Shown here in pieces: positions 1 to 6,616 of a stretch of DNA of 9,825 nucleotides; within the stretch, counting starts at the first letter, position 1; each line of letters opens with the position of its first letter. Source of the DNA: Candidatus Nanopelagicales bacterium (GTDB lineage: Bacteria > Actinomycetota > Actinomycetes > S36-B12). The DNA lies in assembly GCA_023264215.1 (NCBI GenBank), contig JALQSY010000054.1, forward strand, positions 1 to 9,825, written 5' to 3'. A program made the position numbers and the translations under genes. The notes under the pieces are model-generated. The model was not told the DNA's origin. It searched no databases and worked only from the letters and a program-made list of their open reading frames with translations.

Positions 1-714
1 CGGGATCCACACCGCGGCCCAGGCGTGCGTCGCGTCGGCACCGACGACGCGTTCCTTGCCAGGCGGAGGGGTCGTCGCCAGGTAGCCGCTGACGTAGCGC
101 GAGGGAATGTGCGCCGCTCGCAGCAGCGACAGCGTCGCGTGAGTGAAGTCCTGGCACACCCCGTGGCCGTCGGCCCATGATTCCTGCGCCGTCGTGTAGA
201 CGGTGGTCGCTCCGGGCGTGTAGACGATCCGATCGCGCACGGCGTCGACGGCGAGGCGCACGGCATCCTGCGGCGTGGGTGTCGCGCGGATCGCTTCGAC
301 CACGGCGGCCCTCTGCGGGTCGGCTGCGGCATCGTCGACGTAGCCCGTGGTCGTGAGGTACTCGGCCCACCTGTCCGCCACGGTGTCCGACGTGACGGTC
401 GTCCAGTCAGCCCGCTTGGCGTTGTGCCGATGGGGCGGGGTGTCGACGGTGCTCACCGAGATGACCTCGAGGCGGTCGTGCGGCAGGTGCACGTCGAAGG
501 TCTCGACGTGGGCACCCCAGTAGTCGACGTAGGACTGGACCGCGGTGCTCGGGCTGACCTGCAGCGTGTGCGACAGCAGGGCCTGACCGCCCCTGTGCAG
601 CGGGGTCATCCGCACCTCGTTGAAGCTCGCGTCCACGAGACCGGCATAGCGATAGCCGGTCCGATGCGAGATGTGCAGGCGCCGGCCGCCGCCTGGCTCG
701 GGTATGCCGCCCAT
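1..714 (-). CDS. Transglutaminase-like domain protein (C-terminus outside window)
   Basis: The reading frame is open for 238 codons from ATG at 714 to the window edge. Residues about 11-90 look like the bacterial transglutaminase N-terminal beta domain (HISHRTGYRYAG, NEVRMTPLH). The papain-like transglutaminase core follows: Cys187 in GHGVCQDFTH is the expected nucleophile and His230 in ATHAWAAVWIP the expected general base. The third residue, usually an Asp some 15 residues further on, lies beyond the edge. Family members are usually about 270-300 residues, so roughly 30-60 are missing. No signal peptide is seen, so the protein is probably cytoplasmic. In this family the fold may act as a protease, amidase or acyltransferase rather than a protein crosslinker. 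The start codon shares one base with the stop of the alpha-E gene (TGATG), implying translational coupling. The family call is firm; the substrate is unknown. Confidence 0.93.
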   Translation of the reverse strand, partial: MGGIPEPGGGRRLHISHRTGYRYAGLVDASFNEVRMTPLHRGGQALLSHTLQVSPSTAVQSYVDYWGAHVETFDVHLPHDRLEVISVSTVDTPPHRHNAKRADWTTVTSDTVADRWAEYLTTTGYVDDAAADPQRAAVVEAIRATPTPQDAVRLAVDAVRDRIVYTPGATTVYTTAQESWADGHGVCQDFTHATLSLLRAAHIPSRYVSGYLATTPPPGKERVVGADATHAWAAVWIP

Positions 715-1616
715 CAGTGACTCCACACGATCGTGCCCGACTGTCGGAAGAATGCGGCATCGGCGATGTCGGAGGCGGTCATCGCGGCGATGCGGGCCTG
801 CTCGGCCAGCCGATCGACATCCTCCGGGGTCGGCCGGACCGCGAATTCCAGGGACGATCGCAGCATGCCGACCTCGCGCAGCAACTCGGTCCCGCCGCCC
901 GCGCCGAGGGCCATGATGGACCGCACGGCGTCCTCCGCCTCGATCGCACTGCGGCGCATCGAGCGCGGGAAGTCCGGATCGAGGACGAGGAACTCGCGCA
1001 CCCCGTCGCCGTCGACTGCCGCACGCCTGAGATACGCGGAGTGCGCGGCCGCGGAACGCAGTGCGGCGACGGGCCCGGACTCCGGCCAGAGCGCGTCATG
1101 CTGGACGGCGAGCAGGCGTGCTGTCATGTCGATGCGCTCGAGGGAGCGACCGAGGACGAAGAAGTGGTAGGCCTCATCGCGCGGCATCGCCCACGCGATC
1201 ACCCCGTGGACGACGAGCAGTCGCTCCACCACGCGATGGAGCGCGGCGCCGGGACTGTCGACGCGTGACAGGCCCAGTCCGCGGACCACCGACAGGTGAG
1301 CGGCGTTGAGGGCTTCGAAGACCTCGACGGACAGGACGTCGCGGACGGCAAGTGCGTTGGCTCGTGCGGACGCAATGGCACCGGCCACGGTGGAAGGTCG
1401 TCCCGGATCGCCGAGGACGACCGTGACCAGCGACGCGCCGTCGGTGTCGCCTTCCAGCGACAGGGCTTCGAGGAGCATCGCGCCCGCGCCCGCTTCGTCG
1501 ACCGGTGACTCCTCGACGATCAACTGGTGGTGCTCCGCGACCATGCGCGCGGTCGCGTGGGCGCGCTCGAGGTATCTGCCGATCCAGAAGAAGGACTCCG
1601 CGATGCGACTCAGCAT
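714..1616 (-). CDS. Alpha-E (DUF403) domain protein
   Basis: This 300-residue, mostly helical protein begins with MLSRIAESFFWIGRYLERAH, the hallmark N-terminus of the alpha-E family. The motif recurs: residues 9-30 and 152-173 align with about 12 of 22 identities (FF..GR.LER...TAR), showing an internal duplication. The length is normal for the family and no membrane segment is seen. The frame stays open upstream to 1979, but that part is low-complexity Arg/Pro sequence antiparallel to nothing conserved and lies inside the ATP-grasp gene, so I chose ATG at 1616. AGGG sits 6 bases upstream of that ATG. The gene starts 7 bases inside the preceding ATP-grasp gene and its stop overlaps the transglutaminase start. 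No enzyme activity is established for alpha-E proteins; constant linkage to ATP-grasp and transglutaminase genes suggests a partner or scaffold role in the same pathway. Confidence 0.95.
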   Translation of the reverse strand: MLSRIAESFFWIGRYLERAHATARMVAEHHQLIVEESPVDEAGAGAMLLEALSLEGDTDGASLVTVVLGDPGRPSTVAGAIASARANALAVRDVLSVEVFEALNAAHLSVVRGLGLSRVDSPGAALHRVVERLLVVHGVIAWAMPRDEAYHFFVLGRSLERIDMTARLLAVQHDALWPESGPVAALRSAAAHSAYLRRAAVDGDGVREFLVLDPDFPRSMRRSAIEAEDAVRSIMALGAGGGTELLREVGMLRSSLEFAVRPTPEDVDRLAEQARIAAMTASDIADAAFFRQSGTIVWSH

Positions 1617-3166
1617 CGTCGGCCCTGCTGCTGCTGGCGCTCCTGCTGCTGAAGACGCTCGTCGTGCGTGCGGGGTGCCTCGTGGCGAGCGGGCAGGTCG
1701 GGCTCGACGGACGTGCGTCGCCGCGGTCGCGCCTGCGGGCGGGTGACGGCGCCGGCGGCATCGAGCACCCACGTGTCCTTGGACCCACCCCCCTGGCTGG
1801 AGTTGACCACCAGGCTTCCCTCGGGGAGAGCCACGCGGGTCAGGCCACCGGGCAGCACGTAGATCTCGTCGCCGTCGTTGACCGCGAAGGGTCGCAGGTC
1901 GACGTGGCGAGCCTCCACCTTGCCGCCGTCGACGACGGTCGGACAGGTCGAGAAGGTGACGACGGGCTGCGCGATCCATCCGCGCGGGTGCGCCTCGACT
2001 GCCGCGCGGGTCTCGGCGATCTGCTCGTCCGTGGCGCTGGGTCCCATGAGGAGCCCGTAACCGCCGGAGGCATCGCTGGGCTTGACGACCATCCGATCGA
2101 TGCGCTCGAAGACATGGGCACGCTGCTCGCTGTCCTCGAGGTCGTAGGTGTCGACGTTGTGCAGGATCGGCTCGGTGCCGAGGTAGTAGCGGATCAGCTG
2201 CGGGACATAGGGGTAGATCGCCTTGTCGTCGGCGACGCCGTTGCCCACCGCGTTGGCGATCGTCACGTTGCCCGCCCGAGCGGCATTGAGCACACCGGGG
2301 ACGCCGAGCACGCTATCGGCCCGCAACTGGAGGGGATCGAGGTAGTCGTCGTCGATACGGCGATAGATGACGTCGACCTGTCGCGGTCCCAGGGTCGTGC
2401 GCATCCATACCCGATCGTCGCGGCAGTACAGGTCGCGCCCCTCGACGAGTTCGACTCCCATATTGCGGGCGAGGAAGGCGTGCTCGTAGTGCGCTGAGTT
2501 GTGGACCCCGGGAGTGAGCACGACGATCACGGGGTTGCTCACCGGCGCGGCCTTGATGAGGGCTCGCTCGAGGCGCTCGGGGTACTCCGCGACGGGGCGC
2601 ACGATGTGGCCGGCGAAGACCTCGGGGATGACGTGGGCCAGGGTGCGCCGATTCTGCAGCACGTAGGACACGCCCGAAGGGTTGCGCAGGTTGTCCTCGA
2701 GGACGCGGAAGCGCCCCGTCTCGTCGCGGATGAGGTCGATGCCGGAGATGTGGATGCGCACGCCGTTGGCCGGTTGCATGCCCCAGGCCTGGCGGTGGAA
2801 GTGCGTCGAGGTGGTCACGAGCCGGCGCGGAACGATCCCCTCGGCCAGCACCTCGCCCGGGCCGTAGACATCGGAGAGGAACATCTCGAGCGCCTCGATG
2901 CGCTGCACGACGCCGGCTTCGATGATCGACCACTCGTCGGCGGTGATGATCCGGGGGATGAGGTCCATCGGGAGCGGACGCTCGCGCTCGCCCAGGGTGA
3001 ACGTGATCCCATTGCGGTCGAGATACGCGTCGCGCAGTCGGGCACGATCGCTGAGTTCATCCGCCGGCAGACGGGCGAGCACCCGATGGAGCTCCACCTG
3101 TCCGGCTCGGGGCACGTCGTCGACGTACATCTCGTCGTACGCCGCGACCCCTGTGATCGCGCTCAT
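1610..3166 (-). CDS. Circularly permuted ATP-grasp ligase (DUF404/DUF407 type)
   Basis: This is a 518-residue member of the circularly permuted ATP-grasp family, expected to activate a carboxylate with ATP and join it to an amine, probably in the cytoplasm. The metal-binding segment VLEDNLRNPSGVSYV (155-169, E157 and N159) lies early in the chain, whereas the nucleotide-binding Lys/Gly-rich loop VVKPSDASGGYG (360-371, K362) lies late; this order is the permutation. HVDLRPF (421-427) and SSQGGGSKDTWVL (456-468) close the conserved part. ATG at 3166 has AGGA 8 bases upstream. Residues from about 474 form a non-conserved tail rich in Arg and Gln, ending ERLQQQERQQQQGRRC. The stop lies inside the alpha-E gene. 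It is the likely first enzyme of a ligase/alpha-E/transglutaminase set. The substrates cannot be read from the sequence. Confidence 0.95.
   Translation of the reverse strand: MSAITGVAAYDEMYVDDVPRAGQVELHRVLARLPADELSDRARLRDAYLDRNGITFTLGERERPLPMDLIPRIITADEWSIIEAGVVQRIEALEMFLSDVYGPGEVLAEGIVPRRLVTTSTHFHRQAWGMQPANGVRIHISGIDLIRDETGRFRVLEDNLRNPSGVSYVLQNRRTLAHVIPEVFAGHIVRPVAEYPERLERALIKAAPVSNPVIVVLTPGVHNSAHYEHAFLARNMGVELVEGRDLYCRDDRVWMRTTLGPRQVDVIYRRIDDDYLDPLQLRADSVLGVPGVLNAARAGNVTIANAVGNGVADDKAIYPYVPQLIRYYLGTEPILHNVDTYDLEDSEQRAHVFERIDRMVVKPSDASGGYGLLMGPSATDEQIAETRAAVEAHPRGWIAQPVVTFSTCPTVVDGGKVEARHVDLRPFAVNDGDEIYVLPGGLTRVALPEGSLVVNSSQGGGSKDTWVLDAAGAVTRPQARPRRRTSVEPDLPARHEAPRTHDERLQQQERQQQQGRRC
1625..1651. 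repeat. Interrupted CTG/CAG trinucleotide repeat
   Basis: The plus strand reads (CTG)4 at 1625-1636, six unrelated bases, then (CTG)3 at 1643-1651. Read on the minus strand it encodes the Gln runs QQQ and QQQQ at the end of the ATP-grasp protein. Its proximal end overlaps the AGGG that probably serves as ribosome-binding site of the alpha-E gene. Changes in whole repeat units would keep the ATP-grasp frame. Confidence 0.8.
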
Positions 3167-3206
3167 GCGGGCAGTCCTAGCAGTCCCGTGTTTCCCCCGT
3201 GTGTCT

Positions 3207-4205
3207 TCACAGGGTGACAGCGGCGATCGAGGGCTCGACGAGGCTGCCGAGGTAGAGGCGCCCCTCGTGCTCCCGGACGCCGGTCACGTAGTGGAAGGAC
3301 TCCCCCGATCCCTGGAGATTGCGCACCACCTGACCCTCGCCGTCGATGCCGATCACCCAGGTGATGCGGTTGGCGTCGGGCTGGAGGCGGTCGGGCAGTG
3401 CCCAGATCGCGGTGCGGAGGAAGCCCGGCCGCGGCAGGAGCAGGTCGAGCAGGGCGTTGCGCTCCGAGGGCAGCGCGATCCAGAAGATCCCGTCGCTGCC
3501 GGTCGACATGTTGTCCGGCAGGCCGGGCATGTTGTCGATGATGACGGCTCGCTTGCCGGCGGTGGCTCCGCTGAGGTCGAGGCGGGTGACCCGGTAGCCG
3601 CCGGTCTCGGCGACGAGGAGGAATGACTCATCCGAGGCCAGTGCCACGCCGTTGGCGAAGTCCAGGCCGTCGAGCACGACCTCGACCGTGCCGTCCGGGG
3701 TGCGGCGGAGCACCCTGCCCGAGCTGGTGTGGGACAGGATGTCCCCCTTGAACTCCTCGAGTCCGTAGTACAGGGAGGAGTCGGAGAAGTAGATCGTGCC
3801 GTCCTGGGCGACAGCGCAGTTGTTGGTGAAGCGCAGGGGCCGGCCGTCGTAGGAGTCGACGAGCACCGCGATGTCACCGGTCCCGGGATCGACGCGCAGC
3901 AGGCCGCGGTGGGCGTCGCAGACCACCAGCCAGCCGTCCGGATGGACCTCGATGCCCAGGGGACGTCCGCCGGTCTGGGCGATCCGCTCGACCATGCGAC
4001 CGTCTGCTGACACGCGCAGGATGCTGCCCTCGCGAGTGCCGGTGTAGACCGCGCCGTCGGGTCCGACGGCGACATCCTCAGCACCCGACCCAGGCAGGGG
4101 AATCACCTGGACGTCATCGATGGCGGCGTTGGCACCGAAGGGTCCGCGGCGGCCGACGTTCTTGGGCGGACGCCATCGCTGCGGGCGGAGCGGTGTCTTG
4201 GCCAT
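3207..4205 (-). CDS. SMP-30/gluconolactonase or strictosidine-synthase-like beta-propeller
   Basis: This 332-residue protein has the repeating blade pattern of six-bladed propellers (GAVYTGTREGSILRV, GTIYFSDSS, GIFWIAL, GRLYLG). The blocks SSGRVLRRTPDG (161-172), LDFANGVALASDESFLLVAE (181-200) and GLPDNMSTGSDG (228-239) match the strictosidine-synthase-like/APMAP branch. By analogy with SMP-30 and paraoxonase, E43, N128 or N129, N185 and D231 are candidate metal ligands, suggesting a calcium-dependent hydrolase or lactonase. No signal peptide or membrane segment is evident. The frame is open upstream to 4373, but that part is Arg-rich low-complexity, so ATG at 4205 with MAKTPLRPQRWRPP was chosen. 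It lies 40 bp upstream of the ATP-grasp gene on the same strand and may be co-transcribed. Translation initiation is unusual: a strong hairpin ends three bases before the start. The fold is clear; the reaction is not. Confidence 0.88.
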   Translation of the reverse strand: MAKTPLRPQRWRPPKNVGRRGPFGANAAIDDVQVIPLPGSGAEDVAVGPDGAVYTGTREGSILRVSADGRMVERIAQTGGRPLGIEVHPDGWLVVCDAHRGLLRVDPGTGDIAVLVDSYDGRPLRFTNNCAVAQDGTIYFSDSSLYYGLEEFKGDILSHTSSGRVLRRTPDGTVEVVLDGLDFANGVALASDESFLLVAETGGYRVTRLDLSGATAGKRAVIIDNMPGLPDNMSTGSDGIFWIALPSERNALLDLLLPRPGFLRTAIWALPDRLQPDANRITWVIGIDGEGQVVRNLQGSGESFHYVTGVREHEGRLYLGSLVEPSIAAVTL

Positions 4206-4208
4206 GCC

Positions 4209-4249
4209 CCCATCTTGGCCCGCCGTTGGCTCCGGCGGGCCCAGATGGG
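4209..4249 (-). promoter_or_regulatory. Long hairpin between small ORF and propeller gene
   Basis: The arms 4209-4225 and 4233-4249 pair over 17 bases with one mismatch (4216/4242) around the 7-base loop 4226-4232 (TTGGCTC on plus). The inner nine pairs (GGCCCGCCG with CGGCGGGCC) are all G/C. No T-tract follows on either strand. On the minus strand it begins 12 bases after the small-ORF stop and ends three bases before the propeller start. It may be a U-less terminator or attenuator, a stem that hides the ribosome-binding region, or a DNA operator. The structure is certain; the role is open. Confidence 0.75.
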
Positions 4250-4261
4250 ACGAGCGACGGG

Positions 4262-4447
4262 CTAGGCGGCGAGGTCGAGCCGGGGCAGTGCCCGGATCGG
4301 CGCGCGCGTGCCGGGGGTGCGATCGACGGGTCCTAGGAGGCCGTAGGGCCTCAGGCCGACGCGAGCGAACCACGTGCCGTTGAGCGTGATGGGGCCAGCG
4401 GGGGTGGTGCTGGCCGGGGGCGAATCAGCGGGGGTGGTGCTGATCAC
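4262..4447 (-). CDS. Small unrecognised protein, 61 residues, GTG start
   Basis: I do not recognise this protein. The GTG at 4447 is preceded by AGGAGGA (4457-4451), the strongest Shine-Dalgarno sequence in the window, although the spacing of 3-4 bases is short. From this GTG to TAG at 4262 about 87% of codons end in G or C. In the same frame just upstream (4448-4543) many codons end in A or T, so the coding signal switches on at the GTG. The product starts ISTTPADSPPASTTPAG, with the STTPA unit repeated 10 residues apart, then has NGTWFARVGLRPYGLLGPVD and a basic, Pro-rich end RALPRLDLAA. It has no Cys, no membrane segment and no secretion signal. It is the first of five co-directional ORFs. 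It could be a small accessory protein or, more speculatively, a peptide substrate of the downstream ligase set. Confidence 0.55.
   Translation of the reverse strand: MISTTPADSPPASTTPAGPITLNGTWFARVGLRPYGLLGPVDRTPGTRAPIRALPRLDLAA
4396..4442. repeat. 17-bp direct repeat, two copies 30 bp apart
   Basis: The sequence CAGCGGGGGTGGTGCTG occurs exactly at 4396-4412 and again at 4426-4442. It lies in the 5' part of the small minus-strand ORF, where each copy encodes Ser-Thr-Thr-Pro-Ala. The 30-bp period equals ten codons, so it is an in-frame internal duplication. Confidence 0.85.
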
Positions 4448-4630
4448 GATTCCTCCTCTATGCGGTCCGGGTATCCGGACTCCGTTGCCATGTCTACGCC
4501 GCGGAGGTGGACGACCGGTGACTTCCAGGATCACCGCGGGCATCGCGCGGTCGAGCAGTGGTCCCCGAACGCGTGAGGCCGATCACAGGACACCGTCTGC
4601 GAGCAGGTCCCCTCGTGGGAGCATGGGCGG
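4448..4630. promoter_or_regulatory. Divergent intergenic region between small ORF and ABC1/UbiB gene
   Basis: These 183 bp separate the minus-strand small ORF from the plus-strand ABC1 gene and should hold promoters for both. Two short palindromes are present. GTCCGG-GTAT-CCGGAC at 4465-4480 sits 8 bp from the small-ORF ribosome-binding site. CGGTGA-CTTCCAGGA-TCACCG lies at 4516-4536. Either could be a regulator site. I found no convincing -35/-10 pair on either strand, so promoter positions are not assigned. Confidence 0.4.
4451..4457 (-). promoter_or_regulatory. Strong ribosome-binding site of the small ORF
   Basis: AGGAGGA on the minus strand is complementary to the 16S rRNA 3' end. It precedes the GTG at 4447 by 3-4 bases. 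It decides the start of the 61-residue ORF and is the main evidence, with codon bias, that the ORF is translated. Confidence 0.6.
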
Positions 4631-6607
4631 GTGATCCAGAGCGAGGGTTCGGTGTGGGACCTCATCGTGGTCCTCGCCACGATCTTCCTCGCATCACTGC
4701 TCATGGGCTGGCTCTCCGCACGCATCCTCGACGTCCGACGCGGCCGCCTGCGATCCCTGGCGGCCGGCGTCATCGGCTTCTTCGGCGGCCTCCTGCTGCT
4801 GCTGGTGCAGGTCCAGGGCAATGTGGAGCTCAACCTCGAGGAGGACCCCAGCGAGACCCTCCTGCTCGCGCTCGCGTGGCTCGGCTACGCCCTCATCGTC
4901 GCGCTCGTCGCGAGCCTGGTCATCGACGCGATGCTCAGGCCGCGTCGCGGCCAGCGCCGCATCCCCCGACCGATCCGAGCGATCAAGGCGCGCATCGCGG
5001 TGACTCGGCGCCTAGCCCACATCGCGCGCATTGCCCGGCGCAACGGCCTCATCGGCAGACGCCTGGCCTCTCGCGCCGAATTGCTCTCGCCTGAGACGGC
5101 GCGCGCGCTCCGCCTGACCCTCGAGGAGTCCGGCGGGATGCTGGTCAAGTTCGGCCAGATCGCATCCACGCGCGACGACCTCCTGCCGCCCGTGATCACC
5201 GACGAACTCGCGCAGCTGCGCTCCTCGGTCCCGGGCCTGCCGTTTCCCGTCGTACGGTCCGTCGTCGAGGCCGAGCTCGGAGCGCCGCTGGAGACCATGT
5301 TCACGAGCTTCTCCGAGCAGCCGCTGGCTGCGGCATCCATCGGCGTGACGCATCGCGCCGTGATGAAGGACGGGCGCCGTGTCATCGTCAAGGTGCAGCG
5401 ACCGGACGTGGAGGACAGCGTCGTCATCGACGGTCGGGTCCTGATCGGCGGGGCCCGCAGTCTCGAACGGCAGTCCGCCGCCGCACGTCGGGTCGGCATC
5501 GTGGGACTTGCTCGCGAGTTGGTCTCGGGCATCACCGAGGAACTCGATTTCACCCGCGAGGCCAGCAACAACGCCGCCATGCGCCGTGCTCGATCGGGGG
5601 ATGAGGGCGTGCGCATTCCCGAGATCTACGCCGACCTCACGACCCGCCGCGTGCTGGTCATGGACGAGGTGGACGGGGAGTCGGTCTCGGACCAGCGGGC
5701 GATCGAGGCGTCCGGCGCGCCGCGGGAGCGTCTGGCCCGCAGCCTCTTGGACTCCTTCCTCAACCAGATCCTCACCGACGGCGTCTACCACGCCGACCCC
5801 CATCCGGGGAACGTCATGGTCGACAGCACCGGGACCCTGTGGCTGATCGACTTCGGTGCGGTGGGGTGGATCGATCCGGTCACCCTCGAGGGCCTGCAGC
5901 AGATGGCCCTGGGCTTCACCCTCCGCGATCCGGCGGTGCTGGCACGCGCTGTTCGTCGCGTTGCCGGACAGGCCGGGGAGAACATCGATATCACGTCGCT
6001 GGAGTTCGACCTCGGGGTTGTGCTCACCACCCTGCAGGGCGGTGGCTTCGATCCTGGTGCGATCTCCGAGATCATCCGCGTGCTCGATCGCCACGGGGTC
6101 GGTGCTCCAGCGTCGTTGACCATTCTCGCCCGAGCGATCCTCACCTTGGATGGCACCCTGCGGGTCCTCGATCCGGACTTCCGCATGGGACCGGCCGCGC
6201 AGGACAAGATGGGCGAGATCGTCGCCCACAGCGAACTCGATCCCCGCGATCAGCTCACGCGCGAGCTGATCCGCGCCCTGCCGGTCCTGCGGTCCATGCC
6301 GCAGGTCACGGAGGATCTGGCCCTCCAGGCGCGCAGTGGCCGATTCACCGTGCGCATCGACCGCTTCTCGGGAGCGGACGGCCACCGCATGGAGCATTGG
6401 CTCAATCGCGTCCTGTTCACCGCGGTCGGGGTGTTCGGCCTTCTGGGGTCGGGGTTGGTGCTCATCGCCGGGGGCATGGACTCCAACGACACCGTCGCCA
6501 ATCCGCTCCGCCTCATCGGCTTCGTGGGCCTGTTCCTGTCGGCCGCCATGATGATGCGCGTCGTCGCGCAGATCCTCGCCCGGCGCGACGACGACGACCC
6601 CTTCTGA
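4631..6607 (+). CDS. ABC1/UbiB-family atypical kinase/ATPase, membrane-associated
   Basis: This 658-residue protein carries the full ABC1/UbiB signature: KFGQ (173-176, the KxGQ motif), Ala-rich loop AAASIG (233-238), lysine K254 in VIVKVQRP, ELDFTRE (304-310), HADPHPGN (387-394) and LIDFG (405-409, D407). Hydrophobic stretches at about 10-30, 42-62 and 77-101 precede the kinase-like core, and two more follow at about 595-613 and 626-648. It therefore should be anchored in the membrane at both ends. Family members support isoprenoid quinone synthesis or lipid handling, acting as an ATPase or kinase; actinobacteria generally use menaquinone, so 'UbiB' is only a family name. GTG at 4631 was chosen with GGGAG 9 bases upstream; GTG at 4652 is an alternative. 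The residues after AAASIG are VTH where QVH is usual. It ends 9 bp from the convergent tocopherol-cyclase-like gene. Confidence 0.94.
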   Translation: MIQSEGSVWDLIVVLATIFLASLLMGWLSARILDVRRGRLRSLAAGVIGFFGGLLLLLVQVQGNVELNLEEDPSETLLLALAWLGYALIVALVASLVIDAMLRPRRGQRRIPRPIRAIKARIAVTRRLAHIARIARRNGLIGRRLASRAELLSPETARALRLTLEESGGMLVKFGQIASTRDDLLPPVITDELAQLRSSVPGLPFPVVRSVVEAELGAPLETMFTSFSEQPLAAASIGVTHRAVMKDGRRVIVKVQRPDVEDSVVIDGRVLIGGARSLERQSAAARRVGIVGLARELVSGITEELDFTREASNNAAMRRARSGDEGVRIPEIYADLTTRRVLVMDEVDGESVSDQRAIEASGAPRERLARSLLDSFLNQILTDGVYHADPHPGNVMVDSTGTLWLIDFGAVGWIDPVTLEGLQQMALGFTLRDPAVLARAVRRVAGQAGENIDITSLEFDLGVVLTTLQGGGFDPGAISEIIRVLDRHGVGAPASLTILARAILTLDGTLRVLDPDFRMGPAAQDKMGEIVAHSELDPRDQLTRELIRALPVLRSMPQVTEDLALQARSGRFTVRIDRFSGADGHRMEHWLNRVLFTAVGVFGLLGSGLVLIAGGMDSNDTVANPLRLIGFVGLFLSAAMMMRVVAQILARRDDDDPF

Positions 6608-6616
6608 CGATCTCGG

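Noticed and set aside
1617..1979. Upstream extension of the alpha-E protein to 1979
   Set aside because: The extra 121 residues are Arg/Pro low-complexity and overlap the conserved part of the ATP-grasp gene; the family N-terminus starts at ATG 1616.
1505..2497. 330-codon open frame on the plus strand antisense to the ATP-grasp gene
   Set aside because: The opposite strand encodes a complete conserved ATP-grasp protein. The plus-strand translation is Asp/Val/Gly-rich with no family motif, as expected of a shadow frame in high-GC DNA.
3167..3206. Short direct repeats (GCAGTCC, CCCGTGT) between the propeller and ATP-grasp genes
   Set aside because: The repeats are only 7 bp, form no stem and overlap the ATP-grasp ribosome-binding site; nothing supports a terminator or operator.
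4206..4373. Upstream extension of the propeller gene to 4373
   Set aside because: The extra residues are Arg-rich, cross the hairpin and overlap the small ORF in another frame; the conserved start region begins at ATG 4205.
4448..4543. Upstream start at 4543 for the small ORF
   Set aside because: Codon third positions before 4447 lack the G/C bias, and the AGGAGGA site points to the GTG at 4447.
4623..4634. Three-codon mini-ORF overlapping the ABC1 start, and a similar two-codon one at 7657-7665 ahead of pntAA
   Set aside because: Both look like attenuating upstream ORFs, but their ATGs are poorly spaced from the ribosome-binding sites and such tiny frames arise by chance.
5012..6397. 461-codon minus-strand open frame inside the ABC1 gene
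   Set aside because: It lies antisense to all conserved ABC1 motifs and has no recognisable domain; long antisense frames are common at this GC content.
6608..6616. Terminator between the convergent ABC1 and tocopherol-cyclase-like genes
   Set aside because: The gap is 9 bp and only a weak 4-bp stem can be drawn, with no T-tract.
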